A DNA stretch of 64,000 bases from Mycobacterium sp. PSTR-4-N. GTDB taxonomy: Bacteria; Actinomycetota; Actinomycetes; Mycobacteriales; Mycobacteriaceae. Both the position numbers and the translations under genes were made by a program. Below the pieces are notes generated by a model. That model was not told the DNA's origin and did not search any database. It saw only the letters and a list, made by a program, of their open reading frames with translations. Shown here in pieces: positions 7,951 to 17,331 of this stretch (positions within the stretch are counted from its first letter, which is position 1; each line of letters opens with the position of its first letter). The stretch lies in assembly GCF_022348085.1 (NCBI RefSeq), contig NZ_JAKRFN010000026.1, forward strand, positions 1 through 64,000. Direction: 5' to 3'.

Positions 7951-9848
7951 GCCGAGATCATCGTCCAGTAGGCGCCGCGGCGAGCCATCAGCTCGTCGTG
8001 CGTGCCCTGCTCGACGATGCGGCCCGCGTCCATCACCAGGATCAGGTCGGCGTCACGGATCGTCGACAGTCGATGCGCGATCAGGAAACTCGTGCGACCC
8101 CGGCGTAGTGACGTCATGGCGTGCTGGATCAGCACTTCGGTGCGGGTGTCCACCGAGCTCGTCGCCTCGTCGAGAATGAGGAGCCGAGGCTGGGCCAGGA
8201 CTGCCCGCGCGATCGTGATCAGTTGGCGCTCACCGGCACTGATGTTCGTGCCACCGTCGGCGATGCGGGTCTCGTAGCCGTCGGGCAGTGTGTGGACAAA
8301 GCGGTCCACGTAGGCCGCGGTGGCGGCCTCGATCACCTCGTCGCGGTCGGCATCGGGCCGTCCGTAGGCGATGTTGTCGTACACCGTGCCGGCGAACAGC
8401 CAGGTGTCCTGCAGCACCATGCCGATGCGGGCGCGCAACGCGGACCTGCTGACGGTGGTGATGTCGACACCGTCGAGCAGGATCTGTCCCGCGTCGACGT
8501 CGTAGAACCGCATCAGCAGGTTCACCATCGTGGTCTTGCCGGCCCCGGTGGGTCCCACGATCGCGACCGTGGTGCCCGGCTCCACGACCAGACTCAGGTC
8601 CTCGATCACCGGCGCGTCGGGCCGGTAACCGAATCGGACGTCGCGGAACTCGACGCGGCCGCTACGAGATCCCGCGGCCGGCAGTTCCCGGTCCGGCGCC
8701 TGCGGCTCCTCGTCGGCGTCGAGCAGCTCGAAAACCCGCTCGGCGCTGGCGATCCCCGACTGCAGTGTGTTGTACATGCCGGCGATCTGGGTCAGCGGCT
8801 GGTTGAACTGCCGCACGTACTGGATGAACGCCTGGATCCCGCCGAGAGTGATCTGGCCGGTGGCGACCTGGATTCCGCCCACCACCGCGACGGCCACATA
8901 GCTGAGGTTGCCGACGAAAACCGTCGCAGGAGACACCAGGCCGGAGAGGAACTGCGCCCCGAAGCTCGCGTGGTAGACGTCGTCGTTGAGCTCGGCGAAC
9001 TGCCTCTGAGCCGCGGCGCGGTGGCCGTAGGTGGTGACGACCGTGAAGCCGCTGTAGGTCTCCTCGATGTGGGCGTTCAGCTTTCCGGTGTTGGTCCACT
9101 GAGCGATGAACAGGCGCCGGGATCGCCCCGCGATCGACCGGGTGATCCACAGCGACAGCGGCACGGTCACCACCGTGAACAGCGTCAGCAGCGGTGAGAT
9201 CGTCAGCATCATCACCAGCACGGCGAACACGGTCAGCACCGAGGTGAGCAATTGGGTGATCGACATCGACAACGACTGGGCGAGGTTGTCGATGTCGTTG
9301 GTGACCCGGCTGAGCACTTCCCCGCGCTGCCGGGTGTCGAAGTATCGCAGCGGCAGCCGGTGGATCTTGTCCTCCACGTCGGCGCGCAACGCCACCATCG
9401 TCTTCTGCACCACGATGTTGAGCAGCAGCGCCTGGAGCCAGACCATCAGCGCCGCAACCAGGTACAGGCTCAAAGCCAGCGCCAGAGTGCGGGCCACCGC
9501 ACCGAAATCGACGCCCTGGCCCGGGACCACGTTCATCCCGGACAGCAGGTCGGCGAAGGTGGTGTCACCACGCGCGCGGGCCGCTTCGATCGCCTGCTCC
9601 TTGGTCGACCCGGCGGGCAATCCCCGGCCCACCACACCGTTGAACAGCAGATCGGTGGCGTGGCCGAGGATGCGCGGCCCGACGACGCCGACCGCGATGC
9701 CGCCGATCCCGAGCAGGATCACCGCCACGGTCAGGCCCCGCTGAGGCGTCAACCGCGAGAGCAACCGCAGGGCCGACGCGCGGAAGTTCCTCGAACGGGC
9801 CTGCGGGGGTTCGTTCATCCGCATCGAGCGGCCCAGCGGTCCGCTCAC
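7947..9848 (-). CDS. ABC exporter half-transporter, consensus-ATPase partner (Rv1272c-like)
   Basis: A 633-aa half-transporter with an ABC type-1 membrane domain (about 30-350) and a C-terminal nucleotide-binding domain. Visible are Walker A GPTGAGKT, a degenerate signature NISAGERQ in place of LSGGQ, a normal Walker B ending in LLILDEATS and a normal switch histidine (IAHRLSTI). The GTG at 9848 overlaps the TGA of the upstream partner gene (GTGA), so the two are translationally coupled and surely form a heterodimer. The much longer open frame upstream of 9848 lies inside the partner gene and is not used. The M. tuberculosis pair Rv1273c-Rv1272c occupies the same position beside lprB; the substrate is not evident from sequence. 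Confidence 0.92.
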   Translation of the reverse strand: MSGPLGRSMRMNEPPQARSRNFRASALRLLSRLTPQRGLTVAVILLGIGGIAVGVVGPRILGHATDLLFNGVVGRGLPAGSTKEQAIEAARARGDTTFADLLSGMNVVPGQGVDFGAVARTLALALSLYLVAALMVWLQALLLNIVVQKTMVALRADVEDKIHRLPLRYFDTRQRGEVLSRVTNDIDNLAQSLSMSITQLLTSVLTVFAVLVMMLTISPLLTLFTVVTVPLSLWITRSIAGRSRRLFIAQWTNTGKLNAHIEETYSGFTVVTTYGHRAAAQRQFAELNDDVYHASFGAQFLSGLVSPATVFVGNLSYVAVAVVGGIQVATGQITLGGIQAFIQYVRQFNQPLTQIAGMYNTLQSGIASAERVFELLDADEEPQAPDRELPAAGSRSGRVEFRDVRFGYRPDAPVIEDLSLVVEPGTTVAIVGPTGAGKTTMVNLLMRFYDVDAGQILLDGVDITTVSRSALRARIGMVLQDTWLFAGTVYDNIAYGRPDADRDEVIEAATAAYVDRFVHTLPDGYETRIADGGTNISAGERQLITIARAVLAQPRLLILDEATSSVDTRTEVLIQHAMTSLRRGRTSFLIAHRLSTIRDADLILVMDAGRIVEQGTHDELMARRGAYWTMISA

Positions 9849-11572
9849 GGCGTCCCGACCGACTGTGAATCCGCGAACTCGCGGTAGGCCGTGCACCCGG
9901 CGATCAGGTCGTCGTGGGTGCCGGCGCCGACGACGCGCCCGTCGTCGACCACGACGATGTGGTCGGCTTCGGCGATCGTCGAGATACGTTGTGCGACAAC
10001 GATCACCGTGGCGTCGGCGGACACCTCGCGCAGCCGCGCGCGCACGGTGGCGTCGGTGTGCACGTCGAGCGCAGAGAACGCGTCGTCGAACAGGTAGATC
10101 GCCGGGTCGCGGATGACGGCGCGCGCGATCGCCAGCCTCTGACGCTGGCCTCCGGAGAAGTTCATGCCGCCCTGGGCGACGCGCTGCTCCAGACCGTCGG
10201 GGTGCGCGGCGACGAAGTCCTCGGCGGCCGCGACGCGCAACGCCGCCCACATCTGGTCATCGGTCGCGTCGGAGCGCCCGAAGCGCAGGTTCTCGGCGAT
10301 CGTGCCGGCGAACAGGTACCCGCGCTGCGGCACCAATCCGATCGCCGCCCACAGTGTTTCGATGTCCATGTCGCGAACGTCGACACCGTCGACCAGGACC
10401 GCCCCGTCGGTCACGTCGTAGAGCCGGCAGACCAGGGAGATCAGCGTCGACTTTCCCGATCCCGTCGAGCCGACGATCGCGGTCGTCGCCCCCCGCCGGG
10501 CTGTCAACGAGATGTCCTGCAGCACCGGGCGGTCGGCGCCGTCGTAGCAGAAGGTGGCGCCTGCGAAACGGACCTCCCCGCGGATGCACTCGGGCGTCAC
10601 CGGCCGGGCCGGGCTGACGATGGTCGGCTGTGTCGCGAGCACCTCGGTGATGCGTTCGGCACACGCGGAGGCGCGGGGGATGATCACGAGGATGAACGTC
10701 GCCATCAACACCGCGACGAGGATCTGCATGAAGTACGACAGGAACGCGATCAGAGAGCCGACCTGCATCTGGCCGGCATCGATTCGATGGCCGCCGAACC
10801 AGATCAACGCCACGCTCGAGACGTTGATCACCAGCGTGGTGACCGGCAGCATCAACGCCTGCCACCGGCCGGCTTCGAGTGCGGCGTCGGCCAGCGCCGT
10901 GTTGGCCGCGGCGAATCTGGTGCGTTCGTAAGGCTCGCGCGCGAACGCGCGCACCACCCGCAAACCCGTCAGCTGTTCCCGCATCACCCGGTTGATCCCG
11001 TCGATGAGGCGTTGCAGGCGGCGGAAGATGGGCAACAGGTGCGAGACGATCCAATAGTTGGCCAGCGCCAGCACCGGGACGCTGACGAGCAGCAGCCAGG
11101 ACAACCCTGCATTCTGGTGGACGGCCATCGCGATGCCGCCGATGCACATGATCGGCGCGGTGATGAGCATCGTCGCGGTCAGCTGCACCAACAGCTGGAT
11201 TTGCTGGACGTCGTTGGTGGTGCGGGTCAGCAGCGACGGTGCGCCGAACCGCGCGGTCTGCTCGGCGGAGAACCCGGTGACGTGGCCGAAGACCACCGAC
11301 CGCAGATCGCGGCCGACGCCCATGCTCGCGCGTGACCCGAAGTAGACGGCGCCGACGGCGCACACCACCTGGCCGGCGGTCACCCCGAGCATCACCATCC
11401 CCAGTTCGACGATGCGACGCAGGTTCCCCCGGGCGACCCCGTCGTCGATGATCGCGGCATTGATCGTCGGCAGATACAGCGTGGCCAGGGTGCTGACGAG
11501 CTGGAGGGCTGCCACCACCGCGAGGAGCGGGCGGTACGGCCGGGTGTGCCGGCGGAGCAGGCCCCAGAGCAT
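9845..11572 (-). CDS. ABC exporter half-transporter, degenerate-site partner (Rv1273c-like)
   Basis: A 575-aa half-transporter, first gene of the exporter operon. It has six predicted membrane helices (from about residue 15 to 300), then a nucleotide-binding domain with Walker A GSTGSGKST, a canonical signature NFSGGQRQR, a Walker B ending in YLFDDAFSALD (Asp where the catalytic Glu normally sits) and Gln in place of the switch His (VVAQRISTI). Together with the neighbouring subunit this gives one consensus and one degenerate ATP site. ATG 11572 is preceded by AGCGGG; a GTG at 11590 is possible. A TATTCT -10-like element sits about 55 nt upstream. Confidence 0.92.
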   Translation of the reverse strand: MLWGLLRRHTRPYRPLLAVVAALQLVSTLATLYLPTINAAIIDDGVARGNLRRIVELGMVMLGVTAGQVVCAVGAVYFGSRASMGVGRDLRSVVFGHVTGFSAEQTARFGAPSLLTRTTNDVQQIQLLVQLTATMLITAPIMCIGGIAMAVHQNAGLSWLLLVSVPVLALANYWIVSHLLPIFRRLQRLIDGINRVMREQLTGLRVVRAFAREPYERTRFAAANTALADAALEAGRWQALMLPVTTLVINVSSVALIWFGGHRIDAGQMQVGSLIAFLSYFMQILVAVLMATFILVIIPRASACAERITEVLATQPTIVSPARPVTPECIRGEVRFAGATFCYDGADRPVLQDISLTARRGATTAIVGSTGSGKSTLISLVCRLYDVTDGAVLVDGVDVRDMDIETLWAAIGLVPQRGYLFAGTIAENLRFGRSDATDDQMWAALRVAAAEDFVAAHPDGLEQRVAQGGMNFSGGQRQRLAIARAVIRDPAIYLFDDAFSALDVHTDATVRARLREVSADATVIVVAQRISTIAEADHIVVVDDGRVVGAGTHDDLIAGCTAYREFADSQSVGTP

Positions 11573-11685
11573 CCCGCTACTGTCGCACACCCCGCGATCG
11601 GGGCCCCTGTCCGGCGCGGTACCTGAGAATACTGTGAATTCCCAGGTCAGTCGGCCTGTCGGTGGTTGACCCCAAACCCTGCCGC

Positions 11686-11699
11686 TACAGTGCATGGCG
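11686..11699 (+). promoter_or_regulatory. Likely leaderless promoter of lprB
   Basis: TACAGT (11686-11691) resembles a -10 element and lies 7 nt before the GTG at 11699, which would place the transcription start at or next to the start codon. No ribosome binding site precedes the GTG. A TTGACC at 11666-11671 is too close for an ideal -35. Confidence 0.4.
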
Positions 11700-12265
11700 T
11701 GACCCGCAGCCCCCGCAGAATCCGACGGCCCGCGAAAGCGCTCGCCGTTGCTGCCGCGGCCGTGCTTCCGGTGCTGGCCGGGTGTTCGCAAGATCAGCCC
11801 ACCTCGCCGACGGTGCCGTCGACGGATGCGCCGTCCGCGGCCGCCAAACACGGCCCGTTCTTCCCGCAGTGCGCAGGCATCAGCGACGAAGAGATCATGA
11901 AGCAGACACAGGTCCCCGGTCTGGTCAACACCGCGACGAACTCCGCGGGCTGTCAGTGGTTGATGAACGGCAGCATCGTCGGCCCGCACTTCTCCTTCAC
12001 GTGGTTCCGGGGCAGCCCGATCGGGCGCGAGCGCAAGACCGAGGAGCTTTCGCGCACCAGCGTCGAGGACATCAACATCGAGGGTCACGACGGGTTCATC
12101 GCCTCCAACGAGGATCCGATCCTGGGTGTCAACCTGTGCGAGATCGGCATCGGCTTCGACGACGACTTCATCGAGTGGTCGATCAGCTACGCGCAGAAGC
12201 CGTTCCCGGACCCGTGTGATGTCGCCAAGGAACTCGCCCGCCAATCGATTGTGAACTCCAAATGA
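11699..12265 (+). CDS. lprB: Lipoprotein LprB (DUF3558)
   Basis: A 188-aa secreted lipoprotein. A basic N-terminus (RSPRRIRRPAK) is followed by an Ala-rich hydrophobic core and the lipobox VLAGC, so it should be anchored on the outer face of the membrane. The mature part has paired Cys residues (QCAGISDEEIM, GCQWLM, NLCEIG, DPCDVAKEL) in the pattern of the DUF3558 family. Its last bases overlap lprC (ATGA), and the pair is divergent from the ABC exporter, as in M. tuberculosis. The function of the family is unknown. An in-frame start at 11666 would add unneeded residues; GTG 11699 gives a normal signal peptide. Confidence 0.88.
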   Translation: MTRSPRRIRRPAKALAVAAAAVLPVLAGCSQDQPTSPTVPSTDAPSAAAKHGPFFPQCAGISDEEIMKQTQVPGLVNTATNSAGCQWLMNGSIVGPHFSFTWFRGSPIGRERKTEELSRTSVEDINIEGHDGFIASNEDPILGVNLCEIGIGFDDDFIEWSISYAQKPFPDPCDVAKELARQSIVNSK

Positions 12266-12810
12266 GCGTTCGACGGGGACGAACAGCGGCCGCAGCCGGT
12301 ATGACAGCGCTGGTGTTGCTGACCGGGTGCACGCAGACGGTCGAGGGCACGGCGGCCAAGTCGGGTGCCGGCGATGTGCCCCGCAACAACAACTCTGAAC
12401 GCCAGTACCCCAACCTGCTCAAAGAGTGCGACGTGCTGACCCAGGACATCCTGGCCCAGACGGTCGGTGCCGACCCGCTCGACATCCAGAGCACGTTCGT
12501 CGGCGCGGTGTGCCGCTGGCAGGCGGCCAATCCCGCAGGGCTGGTGGACATCACGCGGTTCTGGTACGAGCAGGGTGATCTCGAGAACGAACGCAAGACC
12601 GCCCAGCAGCTCAACTACCAGATCGAGAACCGGTCGATCGCGGGCATCCAGTCCTTCGTGATGCGGCCCAACGACCCCAACGGCGCGTGTGGCGTGGCCA
12701 GTGACGCCGCGGGTGTCGTGGGCTGGTGGATCAATCCGCAGGCGCCCGGCATCGACGCGTGTGGCATGGCGATCAAGCTGATGGAGCTCACACTCGCCAC
12801 CCGCGCCTGA
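12262..12810 (+). CDS. lprC: Lipoprotein LprC (DUF3558)
   Basis: A 182-aa paralogue of the preceding lipoprotein. The signal peptide ends in the lipobox LLTGC. The mature region has the same Cys spacing (KECDVLTQDIL, VCRWQ, GACGVASDA, DACGMAIKLM) and a conserved WYEQGDLENERKTA stretch. The ATG overlaps the lprB stop codon, which implies translational coupling and joint action. In M. tuberculosis lprB-lprC sit together in the same position. Confidence 0.88.
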   Translation: MSVRRGRTAAAAGMTALVLLTGCTQTVEGTAAKSGAGDVPRNNNSERQYPNLLKECDVLTQDILAQTVGADPLDIQSTFVGAVCRWQAANPAGLVDITRFWYEQGDLENERKTAQQLNYQIENRSIAGIQSFVMRPNDPNGACGVASDAAGVVGWWINPQAPGIDACGMAIKLMELTLATRA

Positions 12811-12885
12811 CTTTCAGTACGCCCAAACCGACGTTCGGGCGGAAAAGTGCGAGTAGACGCAACCATTTCGTCCATCTCGGCGCGG

Positions 12886-13392
12886 CTACCGCGGAACGTG
12901 GAAGTCGGCCAGCTCCGCGCCGCCCACCTCGAGCTCCACCCACGGCCCGGCGACGCGCAGCACCGCGATCGCCGACGTCGGGTACTTCGCCGAGATCTTC
13001 TGCCCGGCTTCGCCGTTGGCGCTCTCCTCGGTGGCCAGGCTCAGTGCCAGCGATGACATCACCGGCTCGTGTCCGACCACCAGCAGCGTCGCGATGTCGT
13101 CGGAGACCCCGTTGATCTCCTCGATGACGATGCCCGGGCTCGCTTCGTAGAGCCGATCGGAGAACGTCGCCGGGGCGGTGATGCCGCTGCGCTCCAGCGT
13201 CTGGCGTGTCCTCGTCGCCGACGAACACAACACCGCGTCGACCGCTCCGACGTTGCCGCGGAGCCATTCCCCTGCCAGCTCCGCCTCGCGTTGCCCGCGG
13301 GGCGCCAGCGGCCGCCGGTGATCCGACACCCCGTCGGGATAGTCCGATTTGGCGTGCCGCATCAGCACCAGCGTGCGCGTTCTGTCGCTCAT
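12886..13392 (-). CDS. Histidine phosphatase family protein (SixA-like)
   Basis: A 168-aa phosphatase of the histidine-acid (RHG) superfamily. The catalytic motif is MRHAKSDYPD near residue 12, with ATRTRQT around residues 60-66 and the second catalytic His in VVGHEPVM. The small size fits SixA-type phosphohistidine phosphatases, although the true substrate is unknown. It converges on lprC. About 75 bases lie between their stops, including an imperfect CGCCC/GGGCG hairpin around 12821-12841 and a GCGAGTAGACGC motif. Confidence 0.88.
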   Translation of the reverse strand: MSDRTRTLVLMRHAKSDYPDGVSDHRRPLAPRGQREAELAGEWLRGNVGAVDAVLCSSATRTRQTLERSGITAPATFSDRLYEASPGIVIEEINGVSDDIATLLVVGHEPVMSSLALSLATEESANGEAGQKISAKYPTSAIAVLRVAGPWVELEVGGAELADFHVPR

Positions 13393-13508
13393 GGGAGATA
13401 ACCGTAGGCCATCTCGGTGCGCATCCCCGGACTTGTCGGCGGCCCGCCCTAGACTTCCGATGCACTCGCCACGAGCCCGCCGGACACGAGGAAAGGACGG
13501 TCATCCGC

Positions 13509-14657
13509 ATGCGATTCCTGCACACCGCTGACTGGCAGCTCGGCATGACGCGGCACTTCCTCAGCGGTGAGGCGCAGCCCCGCTACTCGGCGGCCCGCCG
13601 GGCCGCGGTCACCGCGCTGGGGCCGCTGGCGGCCGATACCGGTGCCGAGTTCATCGTGGTCGCCGGCGACGTGTTCGAACACAACCAGCTCGCGCCGCGT
13701 GAGGTCAGCCAGTCGCTGGAGGCCATGCGCGGCATCGGTGTGCCGGTCTATCTGCTTCCCGGCAACCATGATCCGCTCGATGCGGCGTCGGTGTACACCA
13801 GCGCGCTGTTCACCGCAGAACGCCCCGACAACGTCATCGTGCTCGATCGCCCCGGGGTGCATGAGGTGCGGCCGGGTCTGGAGCTGGTCGCCGCGCCGTG
13901 GTCCTCGAAGTTCCCCACCAGCGACCTCGTGGCGCAGGTGCTCGACGGGCTGCCTGCCGACGGGGTGACACGCATCGTCGTCGGGCACGGCGCGGTCGAC
14001 ATCCTGGTGCCGGACAAAGACCGGCCGTCGTTGATCGCGCTGGCGTCGGTGGAGAGCGCGATCGCACGCGGTGCGGTGCACTATGTGGCGTTGGGCGACA
14101 AGCACTCTGTGTTCGACGTCGGGTCGTCCGGTCGTATCTGGTACTCGGGGTCGCCCGAGGTGACCAACTTCGACGACGTCGAGCCGAAGCCGGGTCATGT
14201 ACTGGTGGTCGACGTCGACGAGACGGCCCCGCACCGTCCGGTGCGCGTCGATCCGCGCCCCGTCGGCACGTGGCGCTTCCTCTCACTGCGCCGCGACGTC
14301 GACGACAGCCGTGACGTCACGGACCTCGACATCAACCTCGATCTCATGCCGGACAAGGACCGCACGGTGATCCGGCTCGGTCTGACCGGCTCGTTGACCG
14401 TCACCGACAAGGCGGCCCTCGATCTGTGCCTGGACCGCTACGCCCGCCTGTTCGCCGCGCTGATCCCGTGGGATCGGCACACCGACATCGCGGTGATGCC
14501 CGCCGACGGCGAGTTCGACGATCTGGGCATCGGCGGGTTCGCCGCCGCTGCGGTGCAGGAGCTGGTGTCCACGGCTCGCACCGCCGGTGAGGACGCCGAG
14601 GACGCCCGCGCCGCGCTGGCTCTGCTGTTGCGCCTGACCGAGGGAGGGGCGGCATGA
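13509..14657 (+). CDS. SbcD/Mre11-like metallophosphoesterase
   Basis: A 382-aa DNA-repair-type phosphoesterase. All metal-ligand motifs are present: FLHTADWQLG, VVAGDVFEHN, LPGNHDPLD, VVGHGAVD and ALGDKHS. A C-terminal extension (about 290-382) is the likely contact for the Rad50-like partner. It overlaps the next gene by ATGA, so the two products are made together, as in SbcD-SbcC. The order matches Rv1277-Rv1278. ATG 13509 follows GAGGAAAGGA at a suitable distance. Confidence 0.88.
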   Translation: MRFLHTADWQLGMTRHFLSGEAQPRYSAARRAAVTALGPLAADTGAEFIVVAGDVFEHNQLAPREVSQSLEAMRGIGVPVYLLPGNHDPLDAASVYTSALFTAERPDNVIVLDRPGVHEVRPGLELVAAPWSSKFPTSDLVAQVLDGLPADGVTRIVVGHGAVDILVPDKDRPSLIALASVESAIARGAVHYVALGDKHSVFDVGSSGRIWYSGSPEVTNFDDVEPKPGHVLVVDVDETAPHRPVRVDPRPVGTWRFLSLRRDVDDSRDVTDLDINLDLMPDKDRTVIRLGLTGSLTVTDKAALDLCLDRYARLFAALIPWDRHTDIAVMPADGEFDDLGIGGFAAAAVQELVSTARTAGEDAEDARAALALLLRLTEGGAA

Positions 14658-17311
14658 AGCTGCACCGGCTGACGCTGACCAATTATCGCGGAATCACCCA
14701 CCGCGACATCACCTTTCCCGACAGCGGCGTGATCGTGATCAGCGGAGCCAACGAGATCGGCAAGTCGTCGATGCTCGAGGCGCTCGACCTGCTGCTCGAC
14801 GCCAAGGACCGCTCCACGAAGAAGGACGTCAAGCAGGTCAAGCCCACCCACGCCGATGTCGGTGCCGAGGTGACAGCTGAGATATCAACCGGCGCTTACC
14901 GATTCGTCTACCGCAAGCGGTTCCACAAGAAGCCCGAAACCGAGCTGACTGTCCTGGCGCCGCGGCGCGAACAGCTCACCGGCGACGAGGCGCACGAGCG
15001 GGTGCGCGCCATCCTCGCCGAGACGGTCGACCTGGATCTGTGGCAGGCGCAGCGGGTGATCCAAGCGGCATCGACGTCGGCGACCGAGCTCTCGGGATGC
15101 GATGCGCTGTCGCGTGCCCTCGATGTCGTCGCCGGCGAGGTCGACGACGACACCACCGCGGGCGCCGGCCCTGCCGATGCCCTGCTGGTCGACCGCGTCG
15201 AGGAGGAGTACCGGCGCTACTTCACCGCCACCGGCCGGCCCACCGGAGAGTGGCTGGCTGCCATCAACCGGCTCACGGCCGCCGACGACGACGTGGCCCG
15301 CTGCGCCGCGGCGATCGCCGAGGTCGACGAGGCGGTCCGCCGGCATGTCACGCTGACCGCTGATCTCGAGACGCTGACGTGTGAAAAGGACAGCGCGGCA
15401 ATCGAATTGGCCTCTGCTCAGGAGGCCGCCGACACGGTGGCGGCGCTGACGGCCCGGCTCGAGCAGGCACAGGCCCGCGCGGAGGCAGCCGCATCGACCC
15501 ACGCCGCGTCCCTGGCGACGCTCACCGAGCGGCGACGCACCCGCGCCGAGGTCGACGACCGGATCGCGGCCGTCGCACGCCTACGCGCCGACGCCGACGC
15601 GGCCGCCGAGGATGCGGACACCGCCCGCGAGATGCGGGTCGCCGCGGATGACACCGTCGCGAAGGCGAAAGCAGATCTGCAGCGGTGCAAGGACCGTGTC
15701 GACTCCGCCCACGCCGCGGTGGCACTGCTCGCCGACCGGGAGGAGGCGGACAAGCTCACCGCGCGCATCGCCACCATCGAGCGGCACCAGCGTGAACTCG
15801 ACGCCATCCGCCGCGAGCTCGCACGAATCACGGTGACCCCGGAGTCGATGACGGGACTCGAGAAAGCCGCGGCAGCGGTCGAGCGTGCGGCGGCGGCGGT
15901 CGAACAGACCTCGGCCCGCATCGAGGTCGTCGCGGCGGCGGATGTGGATGTCGCGATCGACGGGGCGCCGGTGCCGCTGGCAGCCGGCCAGACGTGGACG
16001 ACGTCGGTGTCGGGTACGACGGGCATCGACCTGCCCGGAGTGCTCGCGGTCCGGGTGATCGCGGGTGCGACGGCAGCCGATACCCAGGCCGCCCTCGACC
16101 GTGCGCAAGAGATGCTGGACCGCGCTCTGCACGCGGTGGGGGCGCCTGACCTCGAGTCGGCGCGGGCACTCGATACCCGCCGCCAGGAGCTGGCGGCGAG
16201 CAGCAAGCAGATCACCGCGGTGCTCGAGGCGCTCGCCGCCGACGACTCCGTCGAGACCCTGCGATCCCGGTTGGCTGCGGTGCAGGCGCGCGTGCCCGCC
16301 GACGGCGGGCTGTTCGACGCAGACTCGGCCGGGAGCTCGCTCGATCCGAAGGCGCAGCGGCTGGAGTTGGTGGAAGCGACCGCAGCACACCAGCAGGCGT
16401 TGCGCGACTGCGAGACCCACGTCAAGGTCGCCGAGGCCGCCGCGGCGTTGCTCGCCGAGCGGGAGATGCGCGGGGCGCGGCTGGCGGAGAAGCTCGCAGT
16501 GATGACCGAAGAGCTGGCCGCCGCCCAGAAGCGGCTCGCCGAGGCGCGAACTGCGGTCAGCGACGACGAGCTGGCCGTCACGGTGCAGTCCCACGCCGAG
16601 GCGGCTGCCGCGGCGCACGCCGCAGTCGACGGCCTCAGGCAGGAGCTTTCGAGCCAGCAGCCCGACGTGGTCGGCGCGCGGGTCGCCGAGGCGCGCCGCG
16701 CCGCGGCAGGGGCGGTCGCTCGCTTCGACGACGTGGCCGAGGCGCTGCGCGACGTCGCCGCCCAGCTGAAGGTCGTCGGCACCGAGGGCCGCAAGGGTCG
16801 GCTCGACGCCGCGGAGACCGAGCGTGAACGGGCCGCCGCCGACCACGAGCGGGTGCAGCGCAGGGCGCGCGCGGCACAACTGCTGCGCAGCGTGATGGGC
16901 CGACACCGCGACGCGATGCGATCGCGCTATGTCGATCCGTTCCGCGGCGAGGTGGAACGCTTGGGGCGCATCGTCTTCGGCGACACGTTCGAGGTCGACG
17001 TCGACAGCGAGCTGCGCATCGGGCACCGGACGCTGTCCGGGCGCACGGTGCCGTACGACTCGTTGTCCGGCGGCGCCAAGGAACAGTTGGGCATCGTGGC
17101 CCGGCTGGCCGGCGCGGCGCTGGTCGCCAAGGACGACACCGTGCCGGTGGTGATCGACGACGCGCTCGGCTTCACCGATCCCGATCGTCTGACCCGGATG
17201 GCCGAGGTGTTCGACGCGGTGGCCGGCGACGGGCAGGTGATCATCCTGACGTGCAGTCCGCAGCGCTACGCCGGGGTGCAGACAGCGCGCCACATCGAAT
17301 TGGCCTCCTGA
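14654..17311 (+). CDS. Rad50/SbcC-like AAA ATPase
   Basis: An 885-aa SMC-like ATPase. The N-terminal half-ATPase has Walker A GANEIGKSS (31-39). A long Ala/Glu/Arg-rich segment (about 200-740) looks like a coiled coil. The C-terminal half has the signature LSGGAKEQLG and Walker B VPVVIDDALGF. No CxxC zinc-hook motif is seen in the middle, unlike canonical Rad50/SbcC. Coupled to the Mre11-like gene before it, it should form a DNA-end-processing or related ATP-dependent nuclease complex. The protein resembles Rv1278 by context rather than the classical mycobacterial SbcC. Confidence 0.85.
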   Translation: MKLHRLTLTNYRGITHRDITFPDSGVIVISGANEIGKSSMLEALDLLLDAKDRSTKKDVKQVKPTHADVGAEVTAEISTGAYRFVYRKRFHKKPETELTVLAPRREQLTGDEAHERVRAILAETVDLDLWQAQRVIQAASTSATELSGCDALSRALDVVAGEVDDDTTAGAGPADALLVDRVEEEYRRYFTATGRPTGEWLAAINRLTAADDDVARCAAAIAEVDEAVRRHVTLTADLETLTCEKDSAAIELASAQEAADTVAALTARLEQAQARAEAAASTHAASLATLTERRRTRAEVDDRIAAVARLRADADAAAEDADTAREMRVAADDTVAKAKADLQRCKDRVDSAHAAVALLADREEADKLTARIATIERHQRELDAIRRELARITVTPESMTGLEKAAAAVERAAAAVEQTSARIEVVAAADVDVAIDGAPVPLAAGQTWTTSVSGTTGIDLPGVLAVRVIAGATAADTQAALDRAQEMLDRALHAVGAPDLESARALDTRRQELAASSKQITAVLEALAADDSVETLRSRLAAVQARVPADGGLFDADSAGSSLDPKAQRLELVEATAAHQQALRDCETHVKVAEAAAALLAEREMRGARLAEKLAVMTEELAAAQKRLAEARTAVSDDELAVTVQSHAEAAAAAHAAVDGLRQELSSQQPDVVGARVAEARRAAAGAVARFDDVAEALRDVAAQLKVVGTEGRKGRLDAAETERERAAADHERVQRRARAAQLLRSVMGRHRDAMRSRYVDPFRGEVERLGRIVFGDTFEVDVDSELRIGHRTLSGRTVPYDSLSGGAKEQLGIVARLAGAALVAKDDTVPVVIDDALGFTDPDRLTRMAEVFDAVAGDGQVIILTCSPQRYAGVQTARHIELAS

Positions 17312-17331
17312 GCGGGCGCTCGGCCACTCGA

